From positions 4,588,001-4,652,000 of the forward strand of contig NZ_JAGSHX010000006.1 of assembly GCF_018138715.1 (NCBI RefSeq): a DNA stretch of 64,000 nucleotides. Reading direction: 5' to 3'. Origin of the DNA: Streptomyces asiaticus (GTDB lineage: Bacteria; Actinomycetota; Actinomycetes; Streptomycetales; Streptomycetaceae). The position numbers were made by a program, and so were the translations under genes. Below the pieces are notes generated by a model. The model was not told the origin of the DNA. It saw nothing but the letters and a program-made list of their open reading frames with translations, and did no database searches. The number at the start of each line of letters is the position of its first letter. Positions within the stretch are counted from its first letter, which is position 1. This document shows, piece by piece, positions 8,430 through 17,373 of the stretch.

Positions 8430-9548
8430 ATGAGCCTGACCCTGAGGACGATCAGCCGAGAGCAGCATCTGGCGTACATCCAGAGCCTGCCGGCGGCAAG
8501 CCACATGCAGGTGCCTGCATGGGCTGACGTCAAGTCGGAGTGGCGCTCGGAGAACCTCGGCTGGTTCGACGCCACGGGTCAGCTCGTCGGCGCCGGTCTC
8601 GTCCTCTACCGTCAGCTGCCCAAGATCAAGCGCTATCTCGCCTATCTCCCCGAGGGCCCGGTCATCAACTGGTACGCCCCCAACCTGGAGGACTGGCTGC
8701 GCCCGATGCTTGCGCATCTGAAGCAGCAGGGTGCCTTCTCCGTGAAGATGGGCCCGCCGGTCATCATCCGCCGCTGGGATTCCGCCGCGATCAAGTCCGG
8801 CATCCAGAACCCCGACGTCAAGCGGCTGCGCGATGTCGAGGCCACCTTCATCGAGCCGCGCGCCTTCGAGGTGGCCGAGCGGCTGCGGCGCATGGGCTGG
8901 CAGCAGGGCGAGGACGGCGGGGCCGGCTTCGGTGACGTCCAGCCGCGGTACGTCTTCCAGGTGCCGCTGGAGAACCGCTCCCTGGAGGATGTCCACAAGG
9001 GCTTCAACCAGCTGTGGCGCCGCAACATCAAGAAGGCCGAGAAGGCCGGTGTCGAGGTCGTCCAGGGCGGCTACGAGCATCTGGCCGAGTGGCAGCGGCT
9101 CTACGAGATCACCGCGGAGCGCGACCACTTCCGGCCCCGCCCGCTCAGCTACTTCCAGCGCATGTGGACGGCCCTCAACACCGAGGACCCCAACCGGATG
9201 CGGCTGTACTTCGCGATGCACGAGAACGAGGCCGTGGCCGCCGCCACGATGCTGATCGTCGGCGGCCATGTCTGGTACTCCTACGGCGCCTCCGCCAACC
9301 ACAAGCGCGAGGTCCGGCCCTCGAACGCGATGCAGTGGCGGATGCTCCGCGACGCCTACGCGCTGGGCGCGACCGTTTATGACCTGCGCGGCATCAGCGA
9401 CTCCCTCGATGAGACGGACCATCTCTTCGGCCTGATCCAGTTCAAGGTGGGCACCGGCGGGCAGGCTGCCGAATACCTCGGCGAGTGGGACTTCCCGCTC
9501 AACAAGCTCCTGCACAAGGCGCTCGACATCTACATGTCGCGCCGCTGA
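8430..9548 (+). CDS. femX: FemX-type peptidoglycan bridge aminoacyltransferase
   Basis: 372 residues of the Fem/MprF-like GNAT-fold family: MSLTLRTISREQHLAYIQS, AYLPEGPVINW and LFGLIQFKVGTGGQAAEYLGEWDFPLN are family landmarks. FemX adds the first glycine of the interpeptide bridge to lipid II using glycyl-tRNA; Streptomyces peptidoglycan has a single-Gly bridge on LL-diaminopimelate. The neighbours (alanine-racemase-like protein, GT87-like enzyme, class A PBP) support a cell-wall role. It carries no coiled-coil insertion like that of staphylococcal FemA. Confidence 0.88.
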   Translation: MSLTLRTISREQHLAYIQSLPAASHMQVPAWADVKSEWRSENLGWFDATGQLVGAGLVLYRQLPKIKRYLAYLPEGPVINWYAPNLEDWLRPMLAHLKQQGAFSVKMGPPVIIRRWDSAAIKSGIQNPDVKRLRDVEATFIEPRAFEVAERLRRMGWQQGEDGGAGFGDVQPRYVFQVPLENRSLEDVHKGFNQLWRRNIKKAEKAGVEVVQGGYEHLAEWQRLYEITAERDHFRPRPLSYFQRMWTALNTEDPNRMRLYFAMHENEAVAAATMLIVGGHVWYSYGASANHKREVRPSNAMQWRMLRDAYALGATVYDLRGISDSLDETDHLFGLIQFKVGTGGQAAEYLGEWDFPLNKLLHKALDIYMSRR

Positions 9549-9614
9549 CCACGATTCGCTGTCTCCCATACCTCCAATACACCGCGGCTACGAGAAAGGT
9601 TCCGGGACCGGTCA

Positions 9615-10646
9615 ATGGCGCTCACCCTCTACGTCGACACCGCTCGCTGGCGGGCGCATCAGCAAACGGTGATCCAGCAGTTCCCGGGGATAGTCCCGGT
9701 CTGCAAAGGCAACGGCTACGGCTTCGGCCATGAGCGGCTGGCCGAGGAAGCCGCCCGCTTCGGCAGCGACATCCTCGCGGTCGGAACCACGTACGAGGCC
9801 GCCCGGATGAAGGACTTCTTCAGCGGTGACCTGCTCGTGCTCACCCCCTTCCGCCGCGGTGAGGAGCCGGTGCCGCTGCCGGACCGGGTGATCCGTTCGG
9901 TCTCGTCGGTCGACGGCGTCTACGGCCTGGTGAACGCGCGCGTGGTCATCGAGGTCATGAGCAGCATGAAGCGGCACGGCGTCACCGAGGAGGACCTGCC
10001 CAAGCTGCACGCCGCGATAGAGAACGTCCGGCTGGAGGGGTTCGCCATCCACCTCCCGCTCGACCGCACCGACGGGCTGGACGCGGTCGAGGAGGTCATC
10101 GCCTGGATGGACCGGCTGCGGGCGGCGCGGCTGCCGCTGCACACCATGTTCGTCAGCCACCTCAAGGCCGAGGAATTGGCCCGGCTTCAGCAGCAATTCC
10201 CGCAGACCCGCTTCCGGGCGCGGATCGGCACCCGGCTGTGGCTGGGCGACCACGATTCGACGGAGTACCGGGGCTCGGTGCTCGACGTCACCCGGGTCTC
10301 GAAGGGCGACCGCTTCGGCTACCGCCAGCAGAAGGCCGCCTCCGACGGCCATCTGGTCGTGGTCGCGGGCGGCACCTCCCACGGCGTCGGCCTGGAGGCG
10401 CCCAAGGCGCTGCACGGGGTGATGCCCCGCGCGAAGGGGGTCGCCCGCGCCGGTCTGGCGACCGTCAACCGCAACCTCTCGCCGTTCGTGTGGGCGGGCA
10501 AGCAGCGGTGGTTCGCCGAGCCGCCGCATATGCAGGTGTCCATCCTGTTCGTGCCCAGCGATGTCCAGCCGCCCCAGGTGGGGGATGAGCTGGTGGCGCA
10601 TCTGCGGCACACCACGACGCAGTTCGACCGGCTTTTCGACCGCTGA
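9615..10646 (+). CDS. Alanine racemase-like PLP-barrel protein
   Basis: 343 residues beginning MALTLYVDTARWRAHQQTV; PVCKGNGYGFG near residue 30 corresponds to the PLP-lysine motif of fold-III enzymes (KANAYGHG in alanine racemase). RIGTRLWLGDH and the C-terminal beta domain follow. The sequence departs from housekeeping Alr around the active site, so the substrate may not be L-alanine. It sits 66 bp after femX in the same direction, which suggests co-transcription and a cell-wall related job, but that is inference. Confidence 0.75.
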   Translation: MALTLYVDTARWRAHQQTVIQQFPGIVPVCKGNGYGFGHERLAEEAARFGSDILAVGTTYEAARMKDFFSGDLLVLTPFRRGEEPVPLPDRVIRSVSSVDGVYGLVNARVVIEVMSSMKRHGVTEEDLPKLHAAIENVRLEGFAIHLPLDRTDGLDAVEEVIAWMDRLRAARLPLHTMFVSHLKAEELARLQQQFPQTRFRARIGTRLWLGDHDSTEYRGSVLDVTRVSKGDRFGYRQQKAASDGHLVVVAGGTSHGVGLEAPKALHGVMPRAKGVARAGLATVNRNLSPFVWAGKQRWFAEPPHMQVSILFVPSDVQPPQVGDELVAHLRHTTTQFDRLFDR

Positions 10647-10700
10647 CCCCACGCCGCCGGGAGGGGCTCCGCACCGCCGGGAGAGGTTCCGGCCCGGGGC

Positions 10701-12185
10701 TCACTCCTGGTGGACGCCCCAGTCCACCAGCGCCGCACCCTCGTAGCGGGACGCGCGCCGCGCCTCTCCCAGTACGAACGCGTCCGGGGCCCGGTCCAGC
10801 ACGCCTCCCCCGGGGTCGTCCGAGCCGTCCCGGCGCACCGGGTCCCGCTCCGGCACCAGCGCGTCCCGGATGATCAGGGCGCACAGATAGAGCGTCCCCA
10901 GCAGATGCACGGCGATCGCCAGCTGATAGCCCTCCGCGGGCAGCCCCCGGTGCTGGTCGCCGCTGCCCGTGTCCGCGAGGTACATCCAGATCCCCAGGAA
11001 GTACATGACCTCGCACGCCTGCCAGACCAGGAAGTCCCGCCAGCGCGGCCTGGCCAGTGCGGCCAGCGGGATCAGCCACAGCACGTACTGCGGTGAGTAG
11101 ACCTTGTTGGTGAGCACGAACGCCGCGACGATCAGGAAGGACAGCTGGGCCAGGCGCGGACGGCGCGGGGCGCACAGGGCGAGCACCGCCACCCCGAGGC
11201 AGGCCAGGGCCATCAGCACGGTCCCGTAGGTATTGACGTCCTGCAGGGAGTTCCCGGTGCGCTGGGAGATGATCAGCCACACGGAGCCGAAGTCCACGGG
11301 GCGCTCCTGGCTGAAGGTGTAGAACGTCTTCCAGCCGTCGCGGATGTGCAGACCGCCCTGCGTGCTGACCATCACGGGCAGGTTCACCACGAGCCAGGCG
11401 GCCAGGGCTCCGCCCGCGGCCGTCCAGAAGGCCCGCAGCCGCCCCGCCCGCAGGCAGAGCACCAGCAGCGCGCCGAGCAGCAGCCCGGGGTAGAGCTTGG
11501 CGGCCGTCGCGAGCCCCAGCAGCACACCGGCGGCCAGCGGCCGGCTGCGGGACCACATCAGCAGGGCGGCGGCCGTAAGGGCGACGGCGAACAGGTCCCA
11601 GTTGATGGTGGCCGTGAGCGCGAAGGCCGGGGCGAGGGCGACCAGCAGCGCGTCCCAGGGACGGCGGCGGTGCGTACGGGCCACACAGACCGCGATGACC
11701 GCGGTGCAGACCATGAGCATGCCCGCGTTGACCAGCCAGTAGATCTGCTCACGGTCCTGGATGGAGCCGCCGTGCGGGGTCATCCAGGAGGCGACCTCCA
11801 TGAAGAGGCCAGTGAGGACCGGATACTCCAGGTACTGCATCCCGCCCGAGACGTTGTCCGGTATCCGGTCGAAGTACGGGACGAGGTCGGAAGCGAAGCC
11901 GCGGCCGTTGTAGAGGTGCGGTATGTCGGAGTAGCAGGCGTGGGTGTACTGGGCGGTGGCCCCGAAGAACCAGCCTCCGTCGTAGCACGGCAGCTTCTGC
12001 ACCATGCCCAGGGCGAACATGCCGATGGCGACGATCGCCACGATCCGCACCGGGGTCCACCAGCTCGTGCCGAGCAGGGCCCGGCGCCCGGTCGGCCCAC
12101 CGATCAGCTCGCTGCCGGACGCGGCCACCGGGTCCTCGGCGGTCGGCCTGACGGGCTGGGCCTGTGGGTCCTCGCGCACGCTCAT
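10701..12185 (-). CDS. GT87-like polyprenol-phosphate glycosyltransferase, multi-pass membrane protein
   Basis: About 494 residues with ten or so membrane spans. A polar N-terminus (MSVREDPQAQPV) precedes VRIVAIVAIGMFALGMV; the large external loop with GRGFASDLVPYFDRIPDN follows, then INWDLFAVALTAAALLMW and ATAAKLYPGLLLGALL, the WDL and K-YP elements typical of GT87/PimE-like mannosyltransferases that use polyprenyl-phospho-sugars. The in-frame ATG at 12194 is an alternative start. It is convergent with the racemase-like gene. The acceptor is unknown. Confidence 0.72.
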   Translation of the reverse strand: MSVREDPQAQPVRPTAEDPVAASGSELIGGPTGRRALLGTSWWTPVRIVAIVAIGMFALGMVQKLPCYDGGWFFGATAQYTHACYSDIPHLYNGRGFASDLVPYFDRIPDNVSGGMQYLEYPVLTGLFMEVASWMTPHGGSIQDREQIYWLVNAGMLMVCTAVIAVCVARTHRRRPWDALLVALAPAFALTATINWDLFAVALTAAALLMWSRSRPLAAGVLLGLATAAKLYPGLLLGALLVLCLRAGRLRAFWTAAGGALAAWLVVNLPVMVSTQGGLHIRDGWKTFYTFSQERPVDFGSVWLIISQRTGNSLQDVNTYGTVLMALACLGVAVLALCAPRRPRLAQLSFLIVAAFVLTNKVYSPQYVLWLIPLAALARPRWRDFLVWQACEVMYFLGIWMYLADTGSGDQHRGLPAEGYQLAIAVHLLGTLYLCALIIRDALVPERDPVRRDGSDDPGGGVLDRAPDAFVLGEARRASRYEGAALVDWGVHQE

Positions 12186-12329
12186 GGCCCCCATCCTGCC
12201 GTACGAGCCACTCCGGAGGAGTCAGGACCGCCCCAGCGGCCGCTGAGCGCGCCGCGGACGCCCGGCCGGGCCCTGAGGCGGGGGGAGGCGTACCAGAGGC
12301 GCAGAGAGCCGTCCAGGGCCTGGAACGGC

Positions 12330-12369
12330 GTCGGCCGCGCCGGAGCGGGTTCGCTCCGGCGCGGCCGAC
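12330..12369. terminator. Terminator downstream of the PBP gene
   Basis: A perfect 18-bp stem starting GTCGGCCGCGCCGGAGCG with a 4-nt loop, 32 bp beyond the PBP stop codon on the reverse strand. Confidence 0.8.
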
Positions 12370-12400
12370 GAGGGGTGAACGGGTCGTACGGGACCGCTGG

Positions 12401-15088
12401 CTATTCCTTCCTGCGGCCCCCGGTCGGGCCGCCGAATATGCCACCGGGGCCACCCGGGTCCTCCGTGGTCGGCGACGTGGACGGACCTCCCGGACCGCCG
12501 TTCGCGCCGCCGTTCTGGTTGCCGCCGTTGCCGTTGCCGCCGTTGTCGTTGCAGCTCAGGTCCAGCGGGTCACAGGTGTTGGTCGGGGTCGGGCTGCCGG
12601 ACGGCGACTCCGAGGGGGACTCCGACGGAGATTCCGAAGGCGACTCCGAGGGGGACTCGGACGGCTTGTCCGTCGTCGGGGTCGGGCTCGGGCTGGCGTC
12701 CTCGCCGAAGACCTTCTGGCCGATCGGAGTGGCCGCGGGGAAGTCCTTGACGGGCACGCCCTTCAGGGCACCGCGCATGTAGTCGGCCCAGATCTGCGCC
12801 GGGAACGACGCACCGTGGATCGTCTTCTGGCCGCCCACACCGCGCATGGACAGGAACTTCTGGCTCTTGGCCTGGTCGTCCACCCGCCACATGCCGATCG
12901 CCGTGGACAGCTGCGGGGTGTAGCCGGAGAACCAGGCCGACTTGTTCTCGTCGGTGGTTCCGGTCTTGCCCGCGACCGGACGGCCGATCTTGGCCGAGGT
13001 GCCGGTGCCGCGCTGGACCACGTTCTCCAGGACGTCGGTGACGTTGTTCGCCACGTTCGAGTCGAACGCCCGCTTGACCTCGGCCTCCTGCTTGTGGTCG
13101 TAGACGGTGCCGTTCTTGTCCTCGACCCGCTCCACCGAGTACGGCTCGGCCTGCTGACCGCTGGCCGCGAAGGTGGCGTACGCCCCGGCGAGCCGGATGG
13201 CGCTGGGTGCGGAGGTGCCGAGCGAGAACGTCGGGGTGATCGACGACAGCTGCTCCTTGTTGAGGCCCGCGGCCAGGGCCGCGTCCCGCACCTTGTCGGT
13301 GCCGACGTCCATGCCCAGCTGGATGAACGGGGTGTTCACCGAGTACTGCATCGCGGTGCGCAGGCTGATCGGGCCCTTGTCCTCGTCACCGTCGTTCCGC
13401 TGGTGCCACTCCTTGCCGTCCTTGTCGTGCCAGACGGTTCCGTCGTAGTCCCGCAGGGTCACCTTGTTGTCGCCGTTGTAGACACTGCTCGGCGAGACGA
13501 GGGTGCGCTCGGAATCGGGTTGCTCCCGTGGGCCCTTCGGATCGCGGGCGCCATTGGTCATCGCGGCGGCCATCACGAAGGGCTTGAAGGTCGAGCCCAC
13601 CTGGACACCGGTGTAGTCGGCGTTGTTGCGGTAGTGCTCCAGCGCGTTCTTGCCGCCGTAGATGGCCAGGATCTTGCCCGTCTTGGGCTCCACCGAGGCG
13701 CCGCCGAACTGGACGTGCTTGTCCGCCTCGCGCACCTTCGGCTTGATGCTCTCCTTGGAGACCTTCTCGACCGCCCGGGTCAGCTCACTGATCTTCTTCC
13801 GGTCGAAGGTGGTGTGGATCTGATAGCCACCCTTGTCCAGTTTTGACTTGCTGATGCCGGTGTTGGCGATGATGTAGTTGTCGGCGAGGTCGGTGAGATA
13901 GCCGATCTGGCCCTGCTTGTTCGTGGCCACCTTGGGGTTCTGCGGCATCGGGAAGCCCTTGCCGATCCACTTCTGGGCCTCGGTCCTGCTCATCCTGTGC
14001 ACGGCGACCTCACGCCGCAGGGTCCACTCCCAGCGCTGCTTGGCGCGCTTGGTGTTGGCCTCCTTGGTGGCGGCGGCGCCATAGCCACCGTTGGGGTCGT
14101 AGAGGTTGGGGCCGTTGAGCGTCGAGGCCAGGAAGGCGCTCTGGCTGGGCGTCAGCTTCGAGCAGTCCCGGTCGAAGTAGGCGCGCGCGGCCGCCTGGCA
14201 GCCGTAGGCACCACGTCCGTAGTACGCGGTGTTCAGATAGCTCCCGAGGATGTAGTCCTTGTCCTTGGTCGCGCCCACCTTTATGGAGATGAACAGCTCC
14301 TTGACCTTACGCGTGAGCGTCTGTGACTGGTCGAGGTAGGTGTTCTTCACGAACTGCTGGGTGATGGTCGAACCACTCTGGGTCGCTCCACCCTTCGCCA
14401 TGTTGACGACCGCGCGGGCGATACCCATCGGGTCGACGCCGCTGTCGTCGTAGAAGCTGGCGTTCTCCGCGGAGATCACCGCGTTCTGCATGGACTTCGG
14501 GATCTTGCTGAGGGGGACGATCTGGCGGTTGAGGTCACCACCGCCGGAGACCACCATCTGCTTGCCGTCCGCCCAGTAGTAGACGTTCTTCTGGGTCTGG
14601 GACGCGGCCTGGGCGGTCGGCACCTCCACCAGCCACAGACCTATGCCGACGGCGCCGAGCAGCACCGCGAAGAAGAAGATGAAGGTGCCCGTCACCAGCC
14701 TCCAGGACGGTACCCAGCGCCGGAAGCCCGACCGCCCGCCGCGCGGGTAGTCGATGAAGCGTTTCTTGCCGGGGGTCCCATCGCCCCCCGGACCGTGTCC
14801 ACGGCCGCCGCCGGTCCCCCTCCGGCCGCCTCCGCGACCACCGGGGCCCGCGTCGGCCGCGCTCGGATCGGATCCTCGTCTACGGCCACCACTGCGTTGG
14901 GCGGCGGCACGGCGGGCCGCCGCGCGGCCGCCATAAGGGCGCTCTTCCCCCTGTGGGGTGGCGTCCGAGCCGGCTGCGGCGTTGTGCGTCGGTGCTGCGC
15001 GGCGGCCGGACGACTGCTGTCCGGCTCGCCGGGCCGCTGCTCGTCCGCCGCCTTGGGGTTGCGGCGGCTTGCGACGGTGCTCGCTCAT
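12401..15088 (-). CDS. Class A penicillin-binding protein (transglycosylase/transpeptidase)
   Basis: 895 residues from the ATG at 15088 (GAGGAGAAG upstream). A basic, Gly/Arg-rich cytoplasmic tail of about 125 residues precedes one membrane anchor (GTFIFFFAVLLGAVGIGLWLV). GT51 domain: SAENASFYDDSGVD near residue 205, GGATQSGSTITQQFVKN, YLNTAYYGRGAYG. Transpeptidase: STFK near residue 500 (catalytic Ser), YSVN near 580, KTGTTDE near 710. The C-terminus is a Ser/Pro/Glu tail with five SESP tetrads, then a Cys-containing and Gly/Asn-rich stretch. It builds and cross-links peptidoglycan outside the membrane. A SigE-like promoter precedes it. Confidence 0.95.
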   Translation of the reverse strand: MSEHRRKPPQPQGGGRAAARRAGQQSSGRRAAPTHNAAAGSDATPQGEERPYGGRAAARRAAAQRSGGRRRGSDPSAADAGPGGRGGGRRGTGGGRGHGPGGDGTPGKKRFIDYPRGGRSGFRRWVPSWRLVTGTFIFFFAVLLGAVGIGLWLVEVPTAQAASQTQKNVYYWADGKQMVVSGGGDLNRQIVPLSKIPKSMQNAVISAENASFYDDSGVDPMGIARAVVNMAKGGATQSGSTITQQFVKNTYLDQSQTLTRKVKELFISIKVGATKDKDYILGSYLNTAYYGRGAYGCQAAARAYFDRDCSKLTPSQSAFLASTLNGPNLYDPNGGYGAAATKEANTKRAKQRWEWTLRREVAVHRMSRTEAQKWIGKGFPMPQNPKVATNKQGQIGYLTDLADNYIIANTGISKSKLDKGGYQIHTTFDRKKISELTRAVEKVSKESIKPKVREADKHVQFGGASVEPKTGKILAIYGGKNALEHYRNNADYTGVQVGSTFKPFVMAAAMTNGARDPKGPREQPDSERTLVSPSSVYNGDNKVTLRDYDGTVWHDKDGKEWHQRNDGDEDKGPISLRTAMQYSVNTPFIQLGMDVGTDKVRDAALAAGLNKEQLSSITPTFSLGTSAPSAIRLAGAYATFAASGQQAEPYSVERVEDKNGTVYDHKQEAEVKRAFDSNVANNVTDVLENVVQRGTGTSAKIGRPVAGKTGTTDENKSAWFSGYTPQLSTAIGMWRVDDQAKSQKFLSMRGVGGQKTIHGASFPAQIWADYMRGALKGVPVKDFPAATPIGQKVFGEDASPSPTPTTDKPSESPSESPSESPSESPSESPSGSPTPTNTCDPLDLSCNDNGGNGNGGNQNGGANGGPGGPSTSPTTEDPGGPGGIFGGPTGGRRKE

Positions 15089-15200
15089 GGAACGACTTCT
15101 CCTCGGGCAGGCGCTATCGCCTGAAAGCGGCAGATGGCTTCCGGTCCCCCCAATGTGCGATCCGGTCGCACCAGGCAACCGGACGCACTGCATCCGGGAC

Positions 15201-15229
15201 GAGGACGCATCGCGGCGTCACTTGGTTCC
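15201..15229 (-). promoter_or_regulatory. Candidate SigE-type (ECF) promoter of the PBP gene
   Basis: On the reverse strand GGAACC (15224-15229), 17 bp, then GTCCTC (15201-15206), about 110 bp before the PBP ATG. Streptomyces SigE envelope-stress promoters have GGAAC(C) and a GTC/TC-containing -10 at this spacing, and SigE controls many cell-wall genes. Pattern match only. Confidence 0.45.
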
Positions 15230-15385
15230 CATAGGTCTGCATGGCGAACAGAGTACGCACGGTCAAAACCCGCCCAGCCGCCACCTTCGCTCCATAACCG
15301 TCAGATTGAGTGTCTCGAATTGGTGATGTGACGGCGTTCACCGTGGTCCCTCTTGTCCCTTCCCGAGCAGGGTTCTATCGTCTGG

Positions 15386-15404
15386 ATGTATCGAGTCGAT
15401 ACAT
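15386..15404. promoter_or_regulatory. PadR operator palindrome
   Basis: ATGTATCGAGTCGATACAT, a perfect 9+1+9 dyad 42 bp before the padR-like ATG. The ATGT...ACAT ends match known PadR-family operators, so autorepression is likely. The rest of the 15089-15445 gap shows only the SigE-like promoter. Confidence 0.75.
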
Positions 15405-15445
15405 CAGCTCGACATAGCGGGCCCGGAGCAGAGGAGAGGCGGGGA

Positions 15446-16156
15446 ATGAGCAGACGCTCGGGCGTCCTGGAGTTCGCCGTTCTCGGCCTGCTGCGCGAGT
15501 CACCGATGCACGGATATGAGCTGCGGAAGCGGCTCAACACCTCACTCGGGGTGTTCCGCGCGTTCAGCTACGGCAGCCTCTATCCCTGCCTCAAGACGCT
15601 GGTCGGCAACGGCTGGTTGATCGAGGAATCCGGCAGCACCTCCCAGGACGCTCTCGCGGCACCTCTCTCCGGCCGCCGGGCGAAGATCGTCTACCGGCTC
15701 ACGGCCGCGGGAAAGGAGCGGTTCGAGGAGCTGCTCACCCACACCGGGCCGGATGCCTGGGAGGACGAGCACTTCGGCGTCCGGTTCGCCTTCTTCGGCC
15801 AGACGTCACGAGACGTTCGGATGCGGGTGCTGGAGGGGCGGCGCAGCCGCCTGGAGGAGCGCCTGGACAAGATGCGCGCCGCCATGGCCCGCACCCGCGA
15901 GCGCCTGGACGACTACACCCTCGAGCTGCAACGCCACGGGATGGAGTCGGTGGAGCGCGAGGTGCGCTGGCTGAACGAGCTGATCGAGAGCGAGCGGGCC
16001 GGGCGCGATCGGCGCGACGGCACCGCCGGGCAGGACCGGACGACCGAGCGGGACGAGGGCCGGCCGCCACCGCAGGACCAGTCAGAAGATGCGGACGGCC
16101 CGCCCCGGCACCGGGGTGGTTCCCGGCCGGATCCGTCCGATGACACCGCCAAGTGA
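15446..16156 (+). CDS. PadR family transcriptional regulator
   Basis: 236 residues starting [31 protein letters not shown], the canonical PadR winged-helix start; the wing and second helix ([35 protein letters not shown]) follow. The C-terminal half is helical (residues 120-190), as in dimerizing PadR members, and ends in a polar Arg/Asp/Pro-rich tail of about 40 residues. The ATG was chosen because the PadR domain begins there and AGGAGAGGCGGGG lies upstream. The inositol-phosphate synthase gene follows after 49 bp in the same direction. Confidence 0.9.
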   Translation: MSRRSGVLEFAVLGLLRESPMHGYELRKRLNTSLGVFRAFSYGSLYPCLKTLVGNGWLIEESGSTSQDALAAPLSGRRAKIVYRLTAAGKERFEELLTHTGPDAWEDEHFGVRFAFFGQTSRDVRMRVLEGRRSRLEERLDKMRAAMARTRERLDDYTLELQRHGMESVEREVRWLNELIESERAGRDRRDGTAGQDRTTERDEGRPPPQDQSEDADGPPRHRGGSRPDPSDDTAK

Positions 16157-16205
16157 GGCCCGGCATCCGCGGGGCCTCGTCCAGTACACACAGGGAGCAA
16201 CCGGA

Positions 16206-17288
16206 ATGGGTTCGGTTCGTGTAGCCATCGTCGGTGTGGGCAACTGCGCCGCCTCGCTGGTGCAGGGCGTCGAGTACTACAAGGACGCCGACCCGGACAC
16301 CCGCGTGCCGGGTCTGATGCACGTGCAGTTCGGCGACTACCACGTGAAGGACGTGGAGTTCGTGGCCGCCTTCGACGTGGACGCGAAGAAGGTCGGCCTG
16401 GACCTCGCGGACGCCATCGGCGCCAGCGAGAACAACACCATCAAGATCTGCGACGTGCCGACGGCCGGTGTCACGGTCCAGCGCGGCCACACGCTCGACG
16501 GACTCGGCAAGTACTACCGCCAGACCATCGACGAGTCCGACGAGGCCCCGGTCGACATCGTCCAGGTCCTCAAGGACAAGCAGGTCGACGTTCTGGTCTG
16601 CTACCTCCCGGTCGGCTCCGAGGACGCCGCCAAGTACTACGCCCAGTGCGCCATCGACGCGAAGGTCGCCTTCGTCAACGCGCTCCCGGTCTTCATCGCC
16701 GGTACCAAGGAGTGGGCGGACAAGTTCACCGAGGCCGGGGTGCCGATCGTCGGTGACGACATCAAGTCGCAGGTCGGCGCGACCATCACGCACCGCGTGA
16801 TGGCCAAGCTGTTCGAGGACCGGGGCGTCATCCTGGACCGCACCATGCAGCTGAACGTCGGCGGCAACATGGACTTCAAGAACATGCTCGAGCGGGAGCG
16901 TCTGGAGTCCAAGAAGATCTCCAAGACCCAGGCCGTCACCTCCCAGATCCCCGACCGCGACCTGGGCGCCGACAACGTCCACATCGGCCCCTCGGACTTC
17001 GTGGCCTGGCTGGACGACCGCAAGTGGGCCTACGTCCGCCTGGAGGGCCGCGCGTTCGGCGATGTCCCGCTGAACCTGGAGTACAAGCTCGAGGTGTGGG
17101 ACTCCCCGAACTCCGCGGGTGTCATCATCGACGCGCTGCGCGCCGCGAAGATCGCCAAGGACCGCGGCATCGGCGGCCCGATCCTCTCGGCCTCCTCGTA
17201 CTTCATGAAGTCGCCTCCGGTGCAGTACTTCGACAACGAGGCGCGGGAGAACGTGGAGAAGTTCATCAAGGGCGAGGTCGAGCGCTGA
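16206..17288 (+). CDS. Inositol-3-phosphate synthase (myo-inositol-1-phosphate synthase)
   Basis: 360 residues, [21 protein letters not shown] with the Rossmann GxGxxxxS loop at residues 9-16, and the family blocks [16 protein letters not shown] and [13 protein letters not shown]. It converts glucose-6-phosphate to inositol-phosphate with NAD+, feeding mycothiol and phosphatidylinositol in actinobacteria. AGGGAG precedes the ATG at 16206, which also fits the conserved N-terminus; a longer in-frame start overlapping padR is unlikely. Possible co-transcription with padR. Confidence 0.95.
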   Translation: MGSVRVAIVGVGNCAASLVQGVEYYKDADPDTRVPGLMHVQFGDYHVKDVEFVAAFDVDAKKVGLDLADAIGASENNTIKICDVPTAGVTVQRGHTLDGLGKYYRQTIDESDEAPVDIVQVLKDKQVDVLVCYLPVGSEDAAKYYAQCAIDAKVAFVNALPVFIAGTKEWADKFTEAGVPIVGDDIKSQVGATITHRVMAKLFEDRGVILDRTMQLNVGGNMDFKNMLERERLESKKISKTQAVTSQIPDRDLGADNVHIGPSDFVAWLDDRKWAYVRLEGRAFGDVPLNLEYKLEVWDSPNSAGVIIDALRAAKIAKDRGIGGPILSASSYFMKSPPVQYFDNEARENVEKFIKGEVER

Positions 17289-17318
17289 AGCACCATGCGC
17301 TGATTCCCGCCGCGTGAT

Positions 17319-17353
17319 CACGGGCCTCCGGGTAATACACCCGGAGGCCCGTG
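17319..17353. terminator. Terminator after the inositol-phosphate synthase gene
   Basis: A perfect 15-bp stem (CACGGGCCTCCGGGT and complement), 5-nt loop AATAC, in the gap before the MFS gene. Confidence 0.8.
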
Positions 17354-17373
17354 TGGTGTGTGAGGCTGACGCC

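Noticed and set aside
12590..12665. CRISPR-like periodic repeat
   Set aside because: Periodic GACTCCGAGGGG-type DNA encodes SESP tetrads in the PBP; units are 12 bp with no spacers. The same applies to the TP run at 52150-52230 and the octamers at 50397.
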